64,000 nucleotides of DNA from Annulohypoxylon bovei var. microspora (lineage: Eukaryota > Ascomycota > Sordariomycetes > Xylariales > Hypoxylaceae): the NCBI GenBank assembly GCA_022836615.1, contig MU405245.1:186001-250000 (forward strand), written 5' to 3'. The position numbers were made by a program, and so were the translations under genes. Positions 1-12,378 of this stretch are shown piece after piece. The notes below the pieces were generated by a model, which searched no databases, was not told the DNA's origin, and worked only from the letters and a program-made list of their open reading frames with translations. Every line of letters starts with the position of its first letter. Position 1 is the stretch's first letter.

Positions 1-795
1 TCTTGATGTTTGCTAGCCTCTATAGCTAACCTGTATTCGGCATCATCTTCCTCGTCGCTGGGTCGTCTAGGACGCTGGCGTCGCTGCTGTGGGGCCGTCG
101 GTCCATCTGATCCGAACTCCTCGATGCCGGTAACGCGAGACTTCCAGGTTTTCCGATCACTGCGTTCAGCGCGCAACCTCTCCTCGTCTAGGATCAGAGA
201 CGTCAACTCTTTCGCGGCAACTCGGACTATTCATTCGTAAGCATTGACACAGCCTCAAACATTACTATGATCACGCACCATTTTGACCCACATCCCGACC
301 ATCCTCGTCAATGTAGACAAACTCGCGCAGGGTCTTGATGATGTAAATGCTCTTGCGTGCCCAAGTGACAACTAACTCGGATCCTTCGTGTAGACAGTAG
401 TCCAGTACTTTTAGGGCTTTCAAGACGTGTCTCCAGTTCTTGCCTTTGTCGTTCATACGCTTGTCGAGCATATCGACAATGTCATAGAACTCGGTCGATC
501 TAAAAGGAGAATAGTTAGATAGTCTATCTTAGTACAGAGCGTAGGCGATTCGACGAGAGCATACGAGTTATAAGTTAATTGAGCGATCTCGCTCATCTGG
601 GTTCCGGTCGGCCCCCATGGGTCATTACTCGTCGCTATGGAAAAGGAGTCAGCATATTCAGGTCAAGGCGGGCGCAATATAATTCGCCGTCGAGTAATAA
701 TAGATCACTATGGTGTACGGACCTTCGCGCACTTTGACCTGGACACTCGAGTAGCCCTTGGTGACATTTTTCACACTTCTCATAACCTTAGACAT
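1..795 (-). CDS. ENT1: Epsin, ENTH-domain endocytic adaptor (5' part; gene continues beyond base 1)
   Basis: Endocytic clathrin adaptor that binds PI(4,5)P2 through its N-terminal ENTH domain and ubiquitin through UIM helices. Four exons can be read: 723-795, 565-634, 279-499 and 226 down to the window edge. The phases join cleanly (24 codons+1, then +70, then +221 bases). The protein opens MSKVMRSVKNVTKGYSS and continues through the ENTH core (NDPWGPTG, MLDKRMNDKGKNWRHV, ALKVLDYCLHEGSELV, REFVYIDEDGRDVGQN, AAKELTSLILDEERL). Near the left edge an EEDDAEYRLAIEAS stretch has the form of a ubiquitin-interacting motif. The C-terminal NPF and clathrin-box region lies outside the window. The ATG at 795 is chosen because the epsin family starts exactly there. 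Ent1 and Ent2 are not separable from this part. Confidence 0.93.
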
Positions 796-2667
796 CTTGG
801 CGGTGTTTTCGGGTTCGGTAGAGGAAAAGCCAGATTATAGGGAGGCAATGATTAATCGAGGAAGAGAAAAGAGGATATGTATGTCGTTGTATTGTTGTGG
901 TAAGATGGTACGATCGCAGAGTGGTCAATGGTCGGCGCAATGAAAGCGCAATCCAGCCGGTGGATTATCTCTCAGTAGGGGTATTTGCAGGGCCAGCGAT
1001 GGCGCAAACTCGAACTCGTGTGAACAACGAAAGTGATGTCAATAAAGGTTCAAATGAACCGTTCCTACGAATTTTACCCTCGTCCGAAAATCAGGCAGTG
1101 GCGAGCACAAGGCCTCCGACACTCGACTGCGATTAAAGGAGGACTCTAGATGAGGGAGGGAGGGAGAAAGAGGTTGGTTGATTATGATATGGTAAGGTAG
1201 TAGGTATGTAGGTATGTAGGTATGTAGGTAACTGGTAACTTTAATTGATGGATCGATGAAGTTGGGGAGGGGAGCCCAAGAGCTGCCTGTACACGTTGTA
1301 ATGGGACCCAGGAATCGAGACAGGCGTAATGGCGGGCCTTGGCACCAAGACGCAGTATGTATGTAACAGACGCCTCTCTCTTTCCGTCCCTTGAATGTAC
1401 TTTACTTCGTAGCTGGGTAATTTATTAAAAAGTATGACGACCCTGGATAGTAGTTCTTGTTTTTCTCTTTTTCTCTTTTTTTATTCTTATTTGTTGATTT
1501 CTAAAAACAATTATTAATAATGAAATACGATACAGAATGAAAATTATTGATGATGGTAATAATAACAATAGGTAGCAAAAGTCAATTGTGACAAATAATT
1601 AGTTATCATTTATCTCTGGAATTGTTTCTGGAACGATTAGCGAAAAGGGGAAAAAAGAGATGATATGATGAGAGTCACGAAAAGAGACTTCTTCAATGGC
1701 CTACCTAGGCGAAATACTTTAGTGTACCGCAGTGAACCTAATGAACCCTGTGAACCTTGTCTGGCTAGTAAATTTAGTGCCTGGCTTATCCGTCCACCTG
1801 CTCCTTTCCATTTTTCCATTTGGGTGGCCATTGTGACGCGGCAGAAGCGTCCCAGCGTGTGCGCACTGACCAACCGCAGGACCGGACACGTCTATGGAGC
1901 TTTTTGGCTGGGAGCTTGCGGTTTCCCCGTCATCCGTTATACGCCAGTACAACTCGTAAGTATATTATCTTCTGTTTCGTACATTTTGTATATTTTCTGC
2001 ATTACTACCGTATGTAGGTACATTGCCTGGGTTGTAACTGTACGAAAACATCGAGGTACTTCGTATGCAGGTTGTCACCCCCATTCATTGAGTATGGGAT
2101 GACGTAACAGGTGGAGTCATCAAATATCAATTAAACCCTCCAGATGTTCATCTTATGCAGTTCATATGCACAGAATCTTCATTCATACAACTTGCTTACT
2201 GGTTTTCAAGCTTTCCACCGATCCGTACCTACTTGATAATGTGTCGGTTAGCCACAGTCAGGAGATAGGGTGCATAGTATCCCGTGGATGTTACATATCT
2301 GTACTACTGTCTGAGGTCTGTGGTATTTGTGACAAGGTCCATTAATGCACAGATGAATTGTCAAGTGGATGGGTCAGGGGTTCAGAAGGAAAGCAAAAGA
2401 TATTGTCTTGATGTTTCTGTCTGAATATATTCCATACACCACACGAGCTAAGCCATATAATACAAATTATGATGGCTTTTAAAGTAAGAGGCCTCAATGC
2501 ATCAAACAAACAGGTTAAAATAGACTTATTAATTATTTCATCTACCAAACACCAATTATAGACCAAGCCTTTCAAAACCGTGGCTCCAAGTTAAACCCTA
2601 TGTGTGTATATAACAAACATCCCATGATAAGATACACAAGTATTGCTAGCCAAACCATACCAAGACA
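796..2667. other. Intergenic region between epsin and glutaminyl cyclase genes
   Basis: Nothing coding is supported in these 1.9 kb. It serves as the epsin promoter on the left and as the 3' flank of the cyclase gene on the right. It holds a GTAGGTAT microsatellite near 1195-1232 and A/T-rich runs around 1455-1560. Short open frames here lack family resemblance and codon character. Confidence 0.6.
1195..1232. repeat. (GTAGGTAT)n microsatellite
   Basis: About four tandem copies of an 8-base unit reading GTAGGTAT, which is a variant of the TAGGTA word that recurs across intergenic parts of this window. It lies about 400 bases upstream of the epsin start codon. Confidence 0.75.
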
Positions 2668-3876
2668 TCAGCCTGTAGCTGGTGCCTCGGCATCCTCCTT
2701 CGGTTCTACTTCCATCATATCCAGCCACTCAAGCGCAAAAGCCGTCACGATCTTGGCCCAGTCGCGCACAGTCGGCATATCCAGATGTGCGCCATCGTCG
2801 TCCATCGTATGCCACACCTGAGGGAAAGGGGATGCAATGATGTGTAGAACCGGGACTCCACGGGCCATGAAGGGTTTGTGGTCGTCTTCGATATAACCAC
2901 GATAAATTTTAGTCGCCGTCTTCTCCGAGTCCGGCAGAAAAGGGCGCTGCGGAACCGATTCCAAGAGCCCTAACTTGCGTAGTCTACCCTCGATAGTTGC
3001 CATAGCTTTATACGCCCAGTGGGTTGACAGGAAGAAGGACGGTACCGTCGGGTTAGCTGAACCAAGAAGGTCCAGCAGTACAAACATGCTTATTTGATCC
3101 AGCGGGTTGCGATAGAATGACATTGCAGGATGAACAGAGTTCTCCCAGCGATCTGCCAGTGCTCTAAATAGTTGTTAGTAATACAATTTCGTAAGACGAT
3201 ATCGAAATCAAGTATATAAATACCTCGCCCCATATAGTGAATCTGTCTCTGTCCACTGTTTGAATGCTTCCTCACCATCAAGCAAGAGAATTTGCACGCC
3301 CATATCCATCGGGACAGTTCCGCCCTCACCAAGTGCAGCCATCTCGTCGTGCATCTGGGTGAGAAAACCGTCGATGGTCCTCGCGACATGCATCAAGATA
3401 GCGCAAGGCACGGCGCTGTCAGTAGCGCCGATGAATCCATCGGGATAGATCTTGCTATCATAGTGAGCCACCAGGGTCAGTAAGTTGGACTGTCCTTCCT
3501 GGACCCATGGCGGTTCCCTCTTGAACAATAAGTTCGCAAACGGCACCTGTTTATCGCCGGTGACAGGAGTTGTGGATGTCGAGTTGAACCACTCGATACT
3601 CCACTTCGGCAGTTCATTCGCGAAGAAGTTCACGAAATGCTGTTGAGCGGCTGTCTGGCCGGGGGTACCGGCGACGCGCGGTATTAGAATAGGCGCTAAG
3701 AGCTTTCCATTGTCAATTTCGAAGTCTGCGCCTCCCGATGGAACTAGCTTGAGAAAATGATCCGACAAGGCGGTATACGCGATGACGGGAGAGATGAGAA
3801 GATGGTGCAGGGCCAAGACGAGCAGCATTGGGATTACGTGGCCCGACATTAGTAGGTTTAAGTTATGACACTTCAT
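2668..3876 (-). CDS. Secreted/ER glutaminyl-peptide cyclotransferase (M28-type Zn enzyme)
   Basis: Converts N-terminal Gln (or Glu) of peptides to pyroglutamate. Two exons, 3224-3876 and 2668-3163, flank a 60-base intron that has a TACTAAC branch point; they encode 382 residues. An N-terminal hydrophobic stretch (about residues 13-34) is a signal peptide or anchor; an alternative Met at residue 10 would give a cleaner one. Family hallmarks are visible: VAHYDSK, GATDSAVPCA with the Zn-ligand Asp at 153, LLDGEEAF with the Zn-ligand/catalytic Glu pair at 202-203, and WHTMDDDGAHLD with the Zn-ligand His near the C-terminus. These match the Asp/Glu/His triad of animal and fungal glutaminyl cyclases, so the enzyme should be active. 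The general M28 aminopeptidase family is the only alternative, but the HTMDDD motif favours QC. Confidence 0.93.
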
Positions 3877-5403
3877 ATCTGCCCAATCCGCTGGCTACCT
3901 CGGACCAGCGAGGCCATCATACACCTGTTTTGTTTAAACAGAAAGGTTGACGCCAGTTAAGGCGTTGAAAATGTTGAAACTGAGGAATTGAACAATCTGA
4001 CAAGTTCAACTTTAGCCGTGTTTATAATAATTGGCCCCCTTACCTGCAAGGCTGAAACAGCCAATGCCAAGATGTTCCTTTAGCCGTTTTAAATATATGC
4101 ATTTATACATTTATTATACGTATAATTAAATAGTATCATTTAAAGGATAACCCCATTTGTCAAATAAATAAAATCCGTCATACTGAACAGAACAGAACAC
4201 CTTGTTCAGTATTGCCCCTATTGACCTAAATAACAACCGTAGGGTAGATGATAGAATAGTCAACTTCATCCTAATTGATAGCCGGTTTCATGTTACAATT
4301 ACCGAATAAATGGTTCAGCTAGTGAATTATTATGTCTGAACTTCTTTAAACATGGATTTTAAGCTATCAGAATAGAATCAAACAATGGTCCTAGGAACCA
4401 GGACAGGTAAATACCTTATTAGTATTATTAGTATAAAATCTATTATGTGCTGTTGTTATTATGATCAGGCTATTTGTAAGTATCTTTTCCCTTTATACAT
4501 TAACCTAGTGGACGTGTATTATACTCTAGTAAAGATATTTTATACCTTCATCGAAATATAATCACACCTAAATTCAATACGATTCGATTCTACATCTCCT
4601 ACAGTAATAAAGGTCCTTAATAAACTTTCTCACAAGAGGCCTTACTTATTACATCAAACATTACATAGTTGAATATCAATTAAAACTCCATCGATATTGA
4701 CAATGGGATTCTAGGTGTAGGTTGGCAACTAACTTTAATGATTCTTCAGTAGGAAACAACCCCCCCCCCCGAATCGTGAGCTTACTCGGCACCTCGATGG
4801 ACCTCATACGTATATCATAGAGTAACTATGAAAGGGAAACTGAGTATGAGTTTATGCCTTAGAATTATACAAGAATAAACATAATTAGTTATTCCTTAGG
4901 AAAGACTTCAGAGTCACCCCAGCAAAGTCTAGAAAGCTAGCCTATAGGTTAAACACAGAACAGCCTCTTATTCCTAACAGTAATCCCCTTACCAGAATTA
5001 CAAAAGCATACGGGAGCTTTTCAACATCAGTACCTACCTCCTTCGTCTTCGCATGCATATCCCTTCATATAAAAAGGCCTACCTGCTGGCCCTAGTGAAC
5101 GGAACGGGCCCCGAAATAAAAACCATTCACATTTCTCGTAAAACATCCAAGCACGTAAAACCGACTACATATATATGGAATATACATCAATCGAGCTCTC
5201 AATTAGGTATCTAGCAGAATTCCATAAACTACCTGCTTGCTATTCGCCGCGACGCCGATCCTCCGAAACCCATGCTCTTCCTAGGCTCCCAATACCTGTT
5301 GCAGAGCCCTCGAGAAAGCACCGGAGATATACATGAATTCTACACATGATCGCAAACGCCCATCTAAGATGATGCTTTTGCTTTGCTTCTTAATTTGCAT
5401 TTG
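3877..5403. other. AT-rich intergenic region, no gene seen
   Basis: 1.5 kb between the cyclase promoter and the 3' end of the SAS3-type gene. It is clearly AT-rich (for example 4085-4180 and 4430-4700) with a C11 run near 4760. No open frame longer than about 60 codons resembles a protein. It may be an old decayed insertion, but no repeat ends are visible. Confidence 0.5.
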
Positions 5404-8400
5404 TCACACCCCTCCAGCCGTGCTCTCCTGAGTGCCGGTTCCGCCCATGACGATATCACCGTTAGCGTCGTTAGGTAAAGCGGGTTCGTCCCCGGCAGCG
5501 GCTTCGGATCTGGCTGATAGGACAGCCAGTTGCTTGCCTTTCTGGCCTTTGCTAGCTTCGGTCTGGACCTGGACTGTATCCTGGGTATTGTCATCGGCTG
5601 TGTGACCACTTGGCAGCGAATGGCGCTGTTTTTCGAGCCATGCTGGCGGCAGGCCTGGCCCGCTATCTGCGTTGCCGTAATCACTCTTTTTCGTGCCCTT
5701 CGGCCAACGACCGGGACCACGGCCGGTGCCGCCGGGCTTGCGTTTACCGTTGCTTGCCTTCGGAGCCGACTTCCGAACCGCGGTGCCACCGGTCGAGCGA
5801 CGAGCTTTGGGCCGCGCGACGCGTCGTGCGCTGGGAGGTGGCATACGTGGCAGCGGTGCCGGTCTGGACATGGCAGAGGTGAGGCGTGACATAGCTGTGC
5901 GTCTATTATTAATAGCAGGGAAGACCTGGAATCTGCTGACTGGGATCGTATCGTAGGCCTTAAGCCAGGCATCCTCATCATCTGGAGCGCTCGCAGCAGC
6001 ACTAGCTGACCCTCTTGGATTTTCCGGCTGGACCCCAGAAGCCTCGGCGTTCTCTTTACCGATCCCATTGAGCTTTGCATCTTCCTTGTTCTCGATAACA
6101 GCGATGTCGCTTGGTTCCGTAGACTCGAGAACTGACGACTCGGCGCCCGGGGGCGGTTTTTCGTTAATAGGCTGAGCGATAGCAAAATCTCCCGTTGCGA
6201 TACCACTTTCAGCAAGAGTTTGGACGACCTTGACTTCCTCGTCTTCCTCGCGAGGCGCAATTGTGTTCAAAGCCGGTCCTAATTCGAAGTTTGTGGCGTT
6301 GCTACGGCCCATAAGATAGGGCATCCAGGTAAGATTTTTGGGATTTAGCTTGACATAATTCTTTGCTTCCCATTTGGCAACCTCTTTGTGGCAGTATGCT
6401 AAATCGACTCGGAAAGCGTACACTTGTGTAACGGGATCGCGAACGAGAAAACGCAGCGCCTCCAGGGCTGAAATGACATCATCAGGAGTCATCCCTGTAT
6501 CGTCAGATATCTGCCTGATGCTTAGGCCTTTCTTCTGCATCTTCTCGCCAGGCATATTGTCTATGAGGTACTTGCAGATGATCAATCTCCAGTAGTTCCT
6601 ATATGAGACGAGGCCCATATCAGACAGAGGCTTCTCGGGAGACCCGGTCTTCTCTTCCACCTTCGTCAAGAGATAAGAGAAATCAATGAGCAGATGTCCA
6701 TATCCTTTTCGTTGATGGATAGGCAATGTTAGGATGCAGCTGACATTATTCTGACTGCTCGCACGTTTTTCTTTGGAGAAGTAGCCGACGAAGTGATAAC
6801 CTAGATCGTCATACTCGCAAAGAACGTAAAATAGGAACGGCTCAACATCATAGTAGAGTGTTTTGGAACCGAGGAATAGCTTGGCCAAAAGGCAGAGATT
6901 TTGGCAGTAGACCGGGTTTTTCCGGCCGTCAACCTCGAAAAACGAAATGGAACCGTGCCTATATATTTCGTCGCCCGGGGGATGTTTTGCAGGACACTTG
7001 AGCTTGTGCCGCCACGCCACATAATCCGAGTTCATGTACTTCAAACAGAATTCGCAGATGTATAGAACCCGGTTGCGGCTGTACTCTTCGGGGTACGGAG
7101 CTGCATACCACGTGTCTATCTCCCAGCCCCCAAACTCGATGCACTCGATTTGGCTTGCGGGACCGGAAGCCTTCCTAGATTTCTTCACTGGCACCTCGGC
7201 TTCCGCTTGCATGGCAAGTAATCGATTCCTCCATTCTTCTTCGGCCTTCTGTTTGGCCTCGTCGAAGCGACGCCGGTCGTCTTTTGTAGGCAGCGTCTTG
7301 GTCGTATCTGCTTGTTCCTCGGTCAAGATACCGCCATATGGTTTACCTTTAAGCTCGTCTGGCTCTTTGTCATAGAACGAGTAGAATGGCTGGGAATAAC
7401 TTGACGGGAAGAAGGGTGCCATTGGAGGCGGTTCCGCAACGGCGGCAGCTCGTGTCGAGGCGACATTTCTGGAAGATCGAGACGAGCGGGATGCAACTGC
7501 CCGACCAGTTCGTTTTCTCCGCGATCTTGGGTTCTGCAAGGTCTTACCCAACTCCGTCGCACTCACCCGCATCTTTACTACTAGACTAGAACGCGACTTC
7601 TTGACGATGGTGCATAATGCCTCCGAGCTTGACACCTTATGCCGCAAAGAGCGCCCTGACCGTGGTCTCGTTAATAACTCCGCCGCATTGGAGACGTCCT
7701 GGCCAGTTTCGTCTTGGATAGACCCCTCAGATGTGTTCTTCCTTCGTTTATGAAACGACATCACTTCTTCTTCCTCTTCCTCTGCCTCGACTGATGACGT
7801 CTTTCTCTTGCGTAGGACTCGCGAACCATCCATAGGGTCCTCATCTAGAACTAATTGGTTAAAGACAGAGTGGGAGTCTGGTTTGTTCAGACCGCGTTGA
7901 GAAGGGAGCAGGTCTCGAGCAAGCTTAGGGGCGGTTGATCGATTGGTAGACGTTGGAGATAAATCGCTATCCACGCCACCATCCAATTCCATGTCGTGAT
8001 CAACCTCTACGTTCTCACGATCGAATTCCACTTCCGAGTCAGAACCCGCATCGTCGCGGGCGCAATCTGGGCACCTCCAATTTGAGGTATCTGTATAAAT
8101 AGGTTAGTGATGAGATGACAGATTGATAGGTGGTGTGCCAGAATTACTTTTTTCCCCACTAAGAGCACCTTCGTCTCGAGCGCATTGCTGGTGAGCTGGA
8201 GTAGTATGTGTTAGATAGCTGATATTTTGACTAGATTTTGCACGACATACCATGTTCGCCACAACCCTTGCAAGTGAGATAAGCCTCGAATTCTTCGGCC
8301 GGATCGTGTTCCTCATCCTTCTTACAGAATATGCAGGTGTTAGGATCAGCCACATCAGATTCTTCGTCTTCCGCTTCTTCTTCATCATTGTCGACAGCAT

Positions 8401-9025
8401 CTTCCCATTCTGCCTCAGATTCCTGGTCACTGGAACCTGAGGCTAAACTAACTTCATCCTCACTATCGCTCTCTTCGTCAGTATCGCCAGGTTTGATTTT
8501 GACAGCACCGACACCTTCGTTCTCGTCATCTTCTTCGGCAGCTTCTTGCTCGACATCGTCCTCGTCACTAGAAACTGCATTCGGATCGATTTGACGCAGG
8601 CCAAGATCCTCATCTTCCTCGCCCTCCGCATCAACATCGAACGCATCGTCGTCATCATGGACGTCGTCATCGCCGCTAGACCCGTCTTCATCCTGTTCTG
8701 CATCATCCTCGTCGGCTGGATCATCTTCAACTGGTTCGTCTTCCAGTTCGCCCTCTTCATCTTCTTGTGGCGCCATATCTTCTACGGGTACTGTGTCGAC
8801 CTCGTTTTCACCCTCTATGCCATACATATCGAGATCATCTTGATTGCTATCAGACTGTGGGCCGTCACCCGCGAAGTGCTGTTGGCCTGAGTTGCCAAGA
8901 GGCTGAGGGATACTACCGCCAGTCATGGTTACTTCGTTTGGCAAGTCCTCCTCAAATTCAGCATCCTCTTCAGATAGCACTACACTTTGTTGTAGTTCTT
9001 CCTGCATGAGTTGGGCATTTGCCAT
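5404..9025 (-). CDS. SAS3: MYST histone acetyltransferase with N-terminal PHD finger, Sas3 type
   Basis: Nuclear acetyl-CoA:histone lysine acetyltransferase, catalytic subunit of the NuA3-type complex (H3K14/K23 in yeast). Three exons, 8251-9025, 8148-8195 and 5404-8090, give 1169 residues; the phases join without a break. Order of parts: a long Asp/Glu-rich N-terminus (about 15-225); a PHD finger across both introns (CIFC at 231, CKGC, HQQC, then WRCPDC); a Ser/Arg-rich linker; the MYST domain at about 590-860. The domain shows its C2HC zinc finger (C620, C623, H636, C640), the acetyl-CoA loop QRKGYG (734-739), catalytic Cys726 in NVSC and catalytic Glu760 in EKPLSD. The Ala/Lys/Pro-rich tail has an AT-hook-like GRGPGRWPKG. 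The PHD finger separates it from Esa1, which has a chromodomain-like Tudor fold. It shares a 1 kb divergent promoter with the complex I gene. Confidence 0.93.
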
Positions 9026-10057
9026 TGCCTTTTACTTTTATCGATACGAAGGCGTGGATCGAAGATCTTTGGTGGGTCGAAAGGAGATCTCAGGTGCGGA
9101 GTTATCGTATATGGTTAAACGTATCCCGCGCTCAGAATACGTATAGTGGCGAAGGTGTGTTCCGAAACCTCCAAGTCGCACCACTTCGCGTCATGAATGG
9201 TCTTGTCGCATGCCCGTCGCAGAATATTAGTCAGGGCTAGGAGTGTCGAGACTGTATGGTGGATAGAAACAAGATGGCTATAGGCTTGAATATTGCTGAT
9301 GCGCAAGACATTTGAGTCTATTCTTGGAAGTTTACTGAGCGAACTTCGAAAGCAGTAAGACGCGCCGGATCCTATATTAAGAGGAATTATTATTGTATTA
9401 CTGAGAGAGATGAAGGTTCGGTGGGTCAATCGACGCGTATTGTCAATAAAATTGAGACATGAAAGAAGTGTTAAGAAGGAAAAAAGTGCGGTTTGCGACG
9501 AAGAGTAGCTCCCCTCGCGACGTACTTTGGATGGGCGAAGTTAACATTGTTGGTGGTGCAATTGTTGCCGAGCCCCACAAATTAGTCAGATCAATCCAGC
9601 CTGTCCAGCCTGCCTCAGCAACATTTGAACTTTGAACCTTGAACTTTGAGCTTCATTTGTTTATGTAATCTCCACAGTCACTCGAACCATTGCGGGTCTA
9701 CGCTAAGACCACATGCACCAGACTCACATTTCAAGCTAAACTGCATGTGGACAGTGTGAGGTGAGCTCTTTACATGTAGGTACTCAGGTACTTGGGTACT
9801 TACCTAGTGTATTCTCAGCCTTAGGCCACCACTTGACAATAATTGAGTCTACATCATTGGTCACCGAACTCAACCTCCACCCACCATTCAATACTTGTCG
9901 CGAGCTATTTGCCGACTGACGTTCTCAAGACAATTGAAATCAAAGCGTCTGGTACAAAGTAATCGTGAGTCTTTCAGTCCCCGAGAAGCTTCTACGTAAC
10001 ATCATAGTAATTGCTAACTGTTAATTGCCAATTGAAGAATAGGCCTCTAGCTTCACC
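9026..10057. promoter_or_regulatory. 1 kb divergent promoter region (SAS3-type / NDUFA1)
   Basis: The two flanking genes are transcribed away from each other, so this stretch must hold both promoters. No TATA box stands out. It contains TAGGTACTCAGGTACTTGGG-like degenerate GGTAC words near 9776-9805. The small open frames here have no support as genes. Confidence 0.5.
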
Positions 10058-10514
10058 ATGGCCGTTCCCTTCGAAGCATTGATTCCCTATGGAATCATCC
10101 TCGCCGTAAGATCTCCGAACCAGCAGCGAATATCTTCCATAGACTCTCGTATACTAAGGCTTACTAGATGTTCGGTGCGACTGGCGCGGGTCTTTCCAAA
10201 TTCAAACATTGGTACAACGGAAACAAGAGACCGAGACGCTCGTTAGATATGTGGGATAGGCAAAGTACGACAAACCCAAGATGCGATATGTCTGTTTCCG
10301 GGCAAGCTGACTTGGTATATTTACAGTGATGGATCGAGACCGCCGATTGACAGGACATCTACGCGGGCAGATCGATGCTCCTATAGCCCCGCCGGGTTTT
10401 GAGTTGAACAACCCTTGGAAGGTATGTTTATCTGTCTACTAGGTACCTAGGTATTAATTATAGATACGTTCACGATACTTACATTGTATCTAGGTTGAGA
10501 ACCGTATTGGTTGA
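10058..10514 (+). CDS. NADH:ubiquinone oxidoreductase subunit NDUFA1 (MWFE, about 10 kDa)
   Basis: Small accessory membrane subunit of mitochondrial complex I. Four exons, 10058-10105, 10168-10264, 10327-10421 and 10494-10514, give 86 residues. The start MAVPFEALIPYGII leads into one membrane helix through AMFGATGAGLSKF, then a matrix/intermembrane tail containing NGNKRPRRSLDMWDRQ, MDRDRRLTGHLRGQ and APPGFELNNPWK, and ends VENRIG. These are the conserved blocks of the fungal MWFE homologue, at the expected length. No single-frame open reading frame reveals this gene; it appears only after removing three introns of 62, 62 and 72 bases. It converges on NCS6, leaving only 210 bases between the two stop codons. 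Confidence 0.9.
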
Positions 10515-10724
10515 TTTAAATGGAAGAATACGGATACAAAGTATCGAAAAGATACCACACTATGGGTGGGTAACTACTTGTACATAGCCCACAGAATACA
10601 ACACCTGATAACTACTGAAACCTTTGGTCGCAATCATATTTATTAACCATCATTTTACTCGGGTATCTTCCCAATGCTCATATAGCATGTCTAAATATTC
10701 CGGAACGCCCTATCCATCTCATGC

Positions 10725-11942
10725 CTATATCGTGATCTCCGGTCGGTTTTTATTCAGACTCTCGAGAAGCATACATGCCTGACATAGCTTCTGGCTCGAC
10801 ATATAGCCACACTTCTCGCATGTGCCTAGCTTTTGCTTTAATCTTATGGGGATAGTAGTCCCTGCCGTTTTAAGTTGATTATTAGTTGGATTCGGCTTTC
10901 CGTGGTGTTGGCTTTTGGCCTTTGTGGTTGTAATATCCGTTTCGAGTCCTGCAGCCTCGGCGGCCTCGGTTTCTCTGAGTTGCTTCTCCATAGCTGCCAT
11001 CTCGCCGCCATTCGTTCGACCGTTTGCTGAGCCACAGCCCCCTATGTTATCCTCGTCGGTGGGAGCTCGATGAGGTGCAGTCTTTCCATCACAACTGCAT
11101 GAAGTTTGCGTAGCTCCGGGAACCAATCTCGCCATGTCCTCGCCACTCCGAACAACATCTAATATGGCACTAGGACGAACCCTCTCTAAGTTCTTAATCA
11201 AACTTCTAGCGCTCCCCCTAAATGCCTCTGGACTATAAATGCATTCGGTACTAAAGTAGTCGAGCTTCTTGTGATGTGCGTATAGTACGATTTCCTTCTC
11301 ATATGAATACTTAAGCGGTTTGCTCCTCTTGACTTCACTGGCGTCGCTTCCGGTGACAATGCTTGTGCTTCTTGACAAACGCGGTAAGTCTCCTCGAAGT
11401 AGATTCATCAGAACAGTCTCGGCGACATCGTCAGCATTATGGCCGGTAACCACGTGTTTAATCCCTAACATCTTTGCACCCCGGTCTAGGGCCTGGCGCC
11501 GGAAGACGCCACAGTAGGTGCAATTCCCTTTCTTGCCGATAGTCTCGACGACCTGGTCCATTGTCCAGCCGTAAAGTTCACCGTATCCTACTATTTTCAG
11601 GGGCATATCGTACTGAACCGCGTTGCGTTTGACTGTCTCGAGTGAATCATCTCTATAACCCTTGATGCCCTCATCGATACTTAAGAGCACTAAATCAACT
11701 CCGTAGTTATGCCTTTCATTAAGAGTTTTAAGCACCGAGGCGAGAACGGTTGAATCCTTGCCGCCCGAAGCACCAATAGCCACCTTTTCACCCGGAAAGA
11801 ATAGTTGTGATGAGATTATTGTGTGGTGCACCTCATCTTCAAATATTTGAATGAAACAACCCTTGCATAGTTTTTGGTAATTTTTTGGTCTCTTGATTAG
11901 CGCTCGCTCTGTTTTGCAGACAGCGCAAAGTGCTGGTGGCAT
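10725..11942 (-). CDS. NCS6: Cytoplasmic tRNA 2-thiolation protein 1 (Ncs6/Ctu1)
   Basis: Forms, with Ncs2, the enzyme that thiolates U34 of tRNA Lys/Glu/Gln using sulfur delivered by Urm1. Intronless, 405 residues. An N-terminal zinc-binding pair (C6, C9, C26, C29) precedes the ATP-pyrophosphatase PP-loop SGGKDS (59-64). Further conserved blocks are LLSIDEGIKGYRDDSLE, GNCTYCGVFRRQALDRGA, VTGHNADDVAETVLMN and YIYSPEAFRGSAR-like TECIYSPEAFRG. The C-terminus has a second zinc motif (C375, C378, C387, C390) and the usual ESLNKNRPEI tail. A low-complexity Thr/Lys insert at about 290-365 is fungal-specific. It is divergent from the eL8 gene, 436 bases apart; linkage of two translation genes may be coincidental. 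Confidence 0.96.
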   Translation of the reverse strand: MPPALCAVCKTERALIKRPKNYQKLCKGCFIQIFEDEVHHTIISSQLFFPGEKVAIGASGGKDSTVLASVLKTLNERHNYGVDLVLLSIDEGIKGYRDDSLETVKRNAVQYDMPLKIVGYGELYGWTMDQVVETIGKKGNCTYCGVFRRQALDRGAKMLGIKHVVTGHNADDVAETVLMNLLRGDLPRLSRSTSIVTGSDASEVKRSKPLKYSYEKEIVLYAHHKKLDYFSTECIYSPEAFRGSARSLIKNLERVRPSAILDVVRSGEDMARLVPGATQTSCSCDGKTAPHRAPTDEDNIGGCGSANGRTNGGEMAAMEKQLRETEAAEAAGLETDITTTKAKSQHHGKPNPTNNQLKTAGTTIPIRLKQKLGTCEKCGYMSSQKLCQACMLLESLNKNRPEITI

Positions 11943-12378
11943 TTTCGAAATTCTTATCTTTGGGCTGAGTGATGAATAAATACAGAATATGAAGAATATG
12001 AAGAAAGTAATATAGAATATACAATGATGTTATAAATAAATATTGAGAAATCAAGGTTCGGTTGGCGTTGACTCAACTCAAACTCATTCGAAAGTTGCTT
12101 GCAAACTTCAACGAAGAATCTTGGTGGGGTTAAAGATAGATACAAAGTACATTGATAGTCGGACTGGACTCTCTGGAGGGGCAAATCAAGCTAGTCTGAT
12201 TCCAGTCTAGTGGAATACACTTTACCGACTTTTTACCCGCTGCCAAACCCTACGCACAATTTTTTTACATTATATTTTCAAGCTCGCGACTTTTTGAGGA
12301 TATTTCTTTTCTCCTCACACCTTTCAAACTTGGTCGACTTTCTTTCACCCAGTACGACCACTCGACAAACTAATCAAC
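11943..12378. promoter_or_regulatory. Divergent promoter, NCS6 / ribosomal protein eL8
   Basis: 436 bases drive both genes. On the eL8 side there is a CT-rich tract close to the ATG (12295-12365), normal for highly expressed fungal genes. Confidence 0.6.
12245..12254 (-). promoter_or_regulatory. Telo-box (Tbf1-type) site upstream of eL8
   Basis: The + strand reads AAACCCTACG, i.e. GTAGGGTTT on the - strand. It lies about 130 bases upstream of the eL8 ATG. Tbf1-type RTAGGGTT sites are known activators of ribosomal protein genes in many ascomycetes. One site only is seen, so this is inference from sequence and position. Confidence 0.4.

Noticed and set aside
1665..2102. 145-codon + open frame in the epsin/cyclase intergenic region
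   Set aside because: Overlaps open frames on the other strand, no recognisable family and no splice or promoter signals; probably chance.
5364..6260. 298-codon - open frame overlapping the C-terminus of the SAS3-type gene
   Set aside because: Shifted-frame shadow of low-complexity coding sequence in the same gene.
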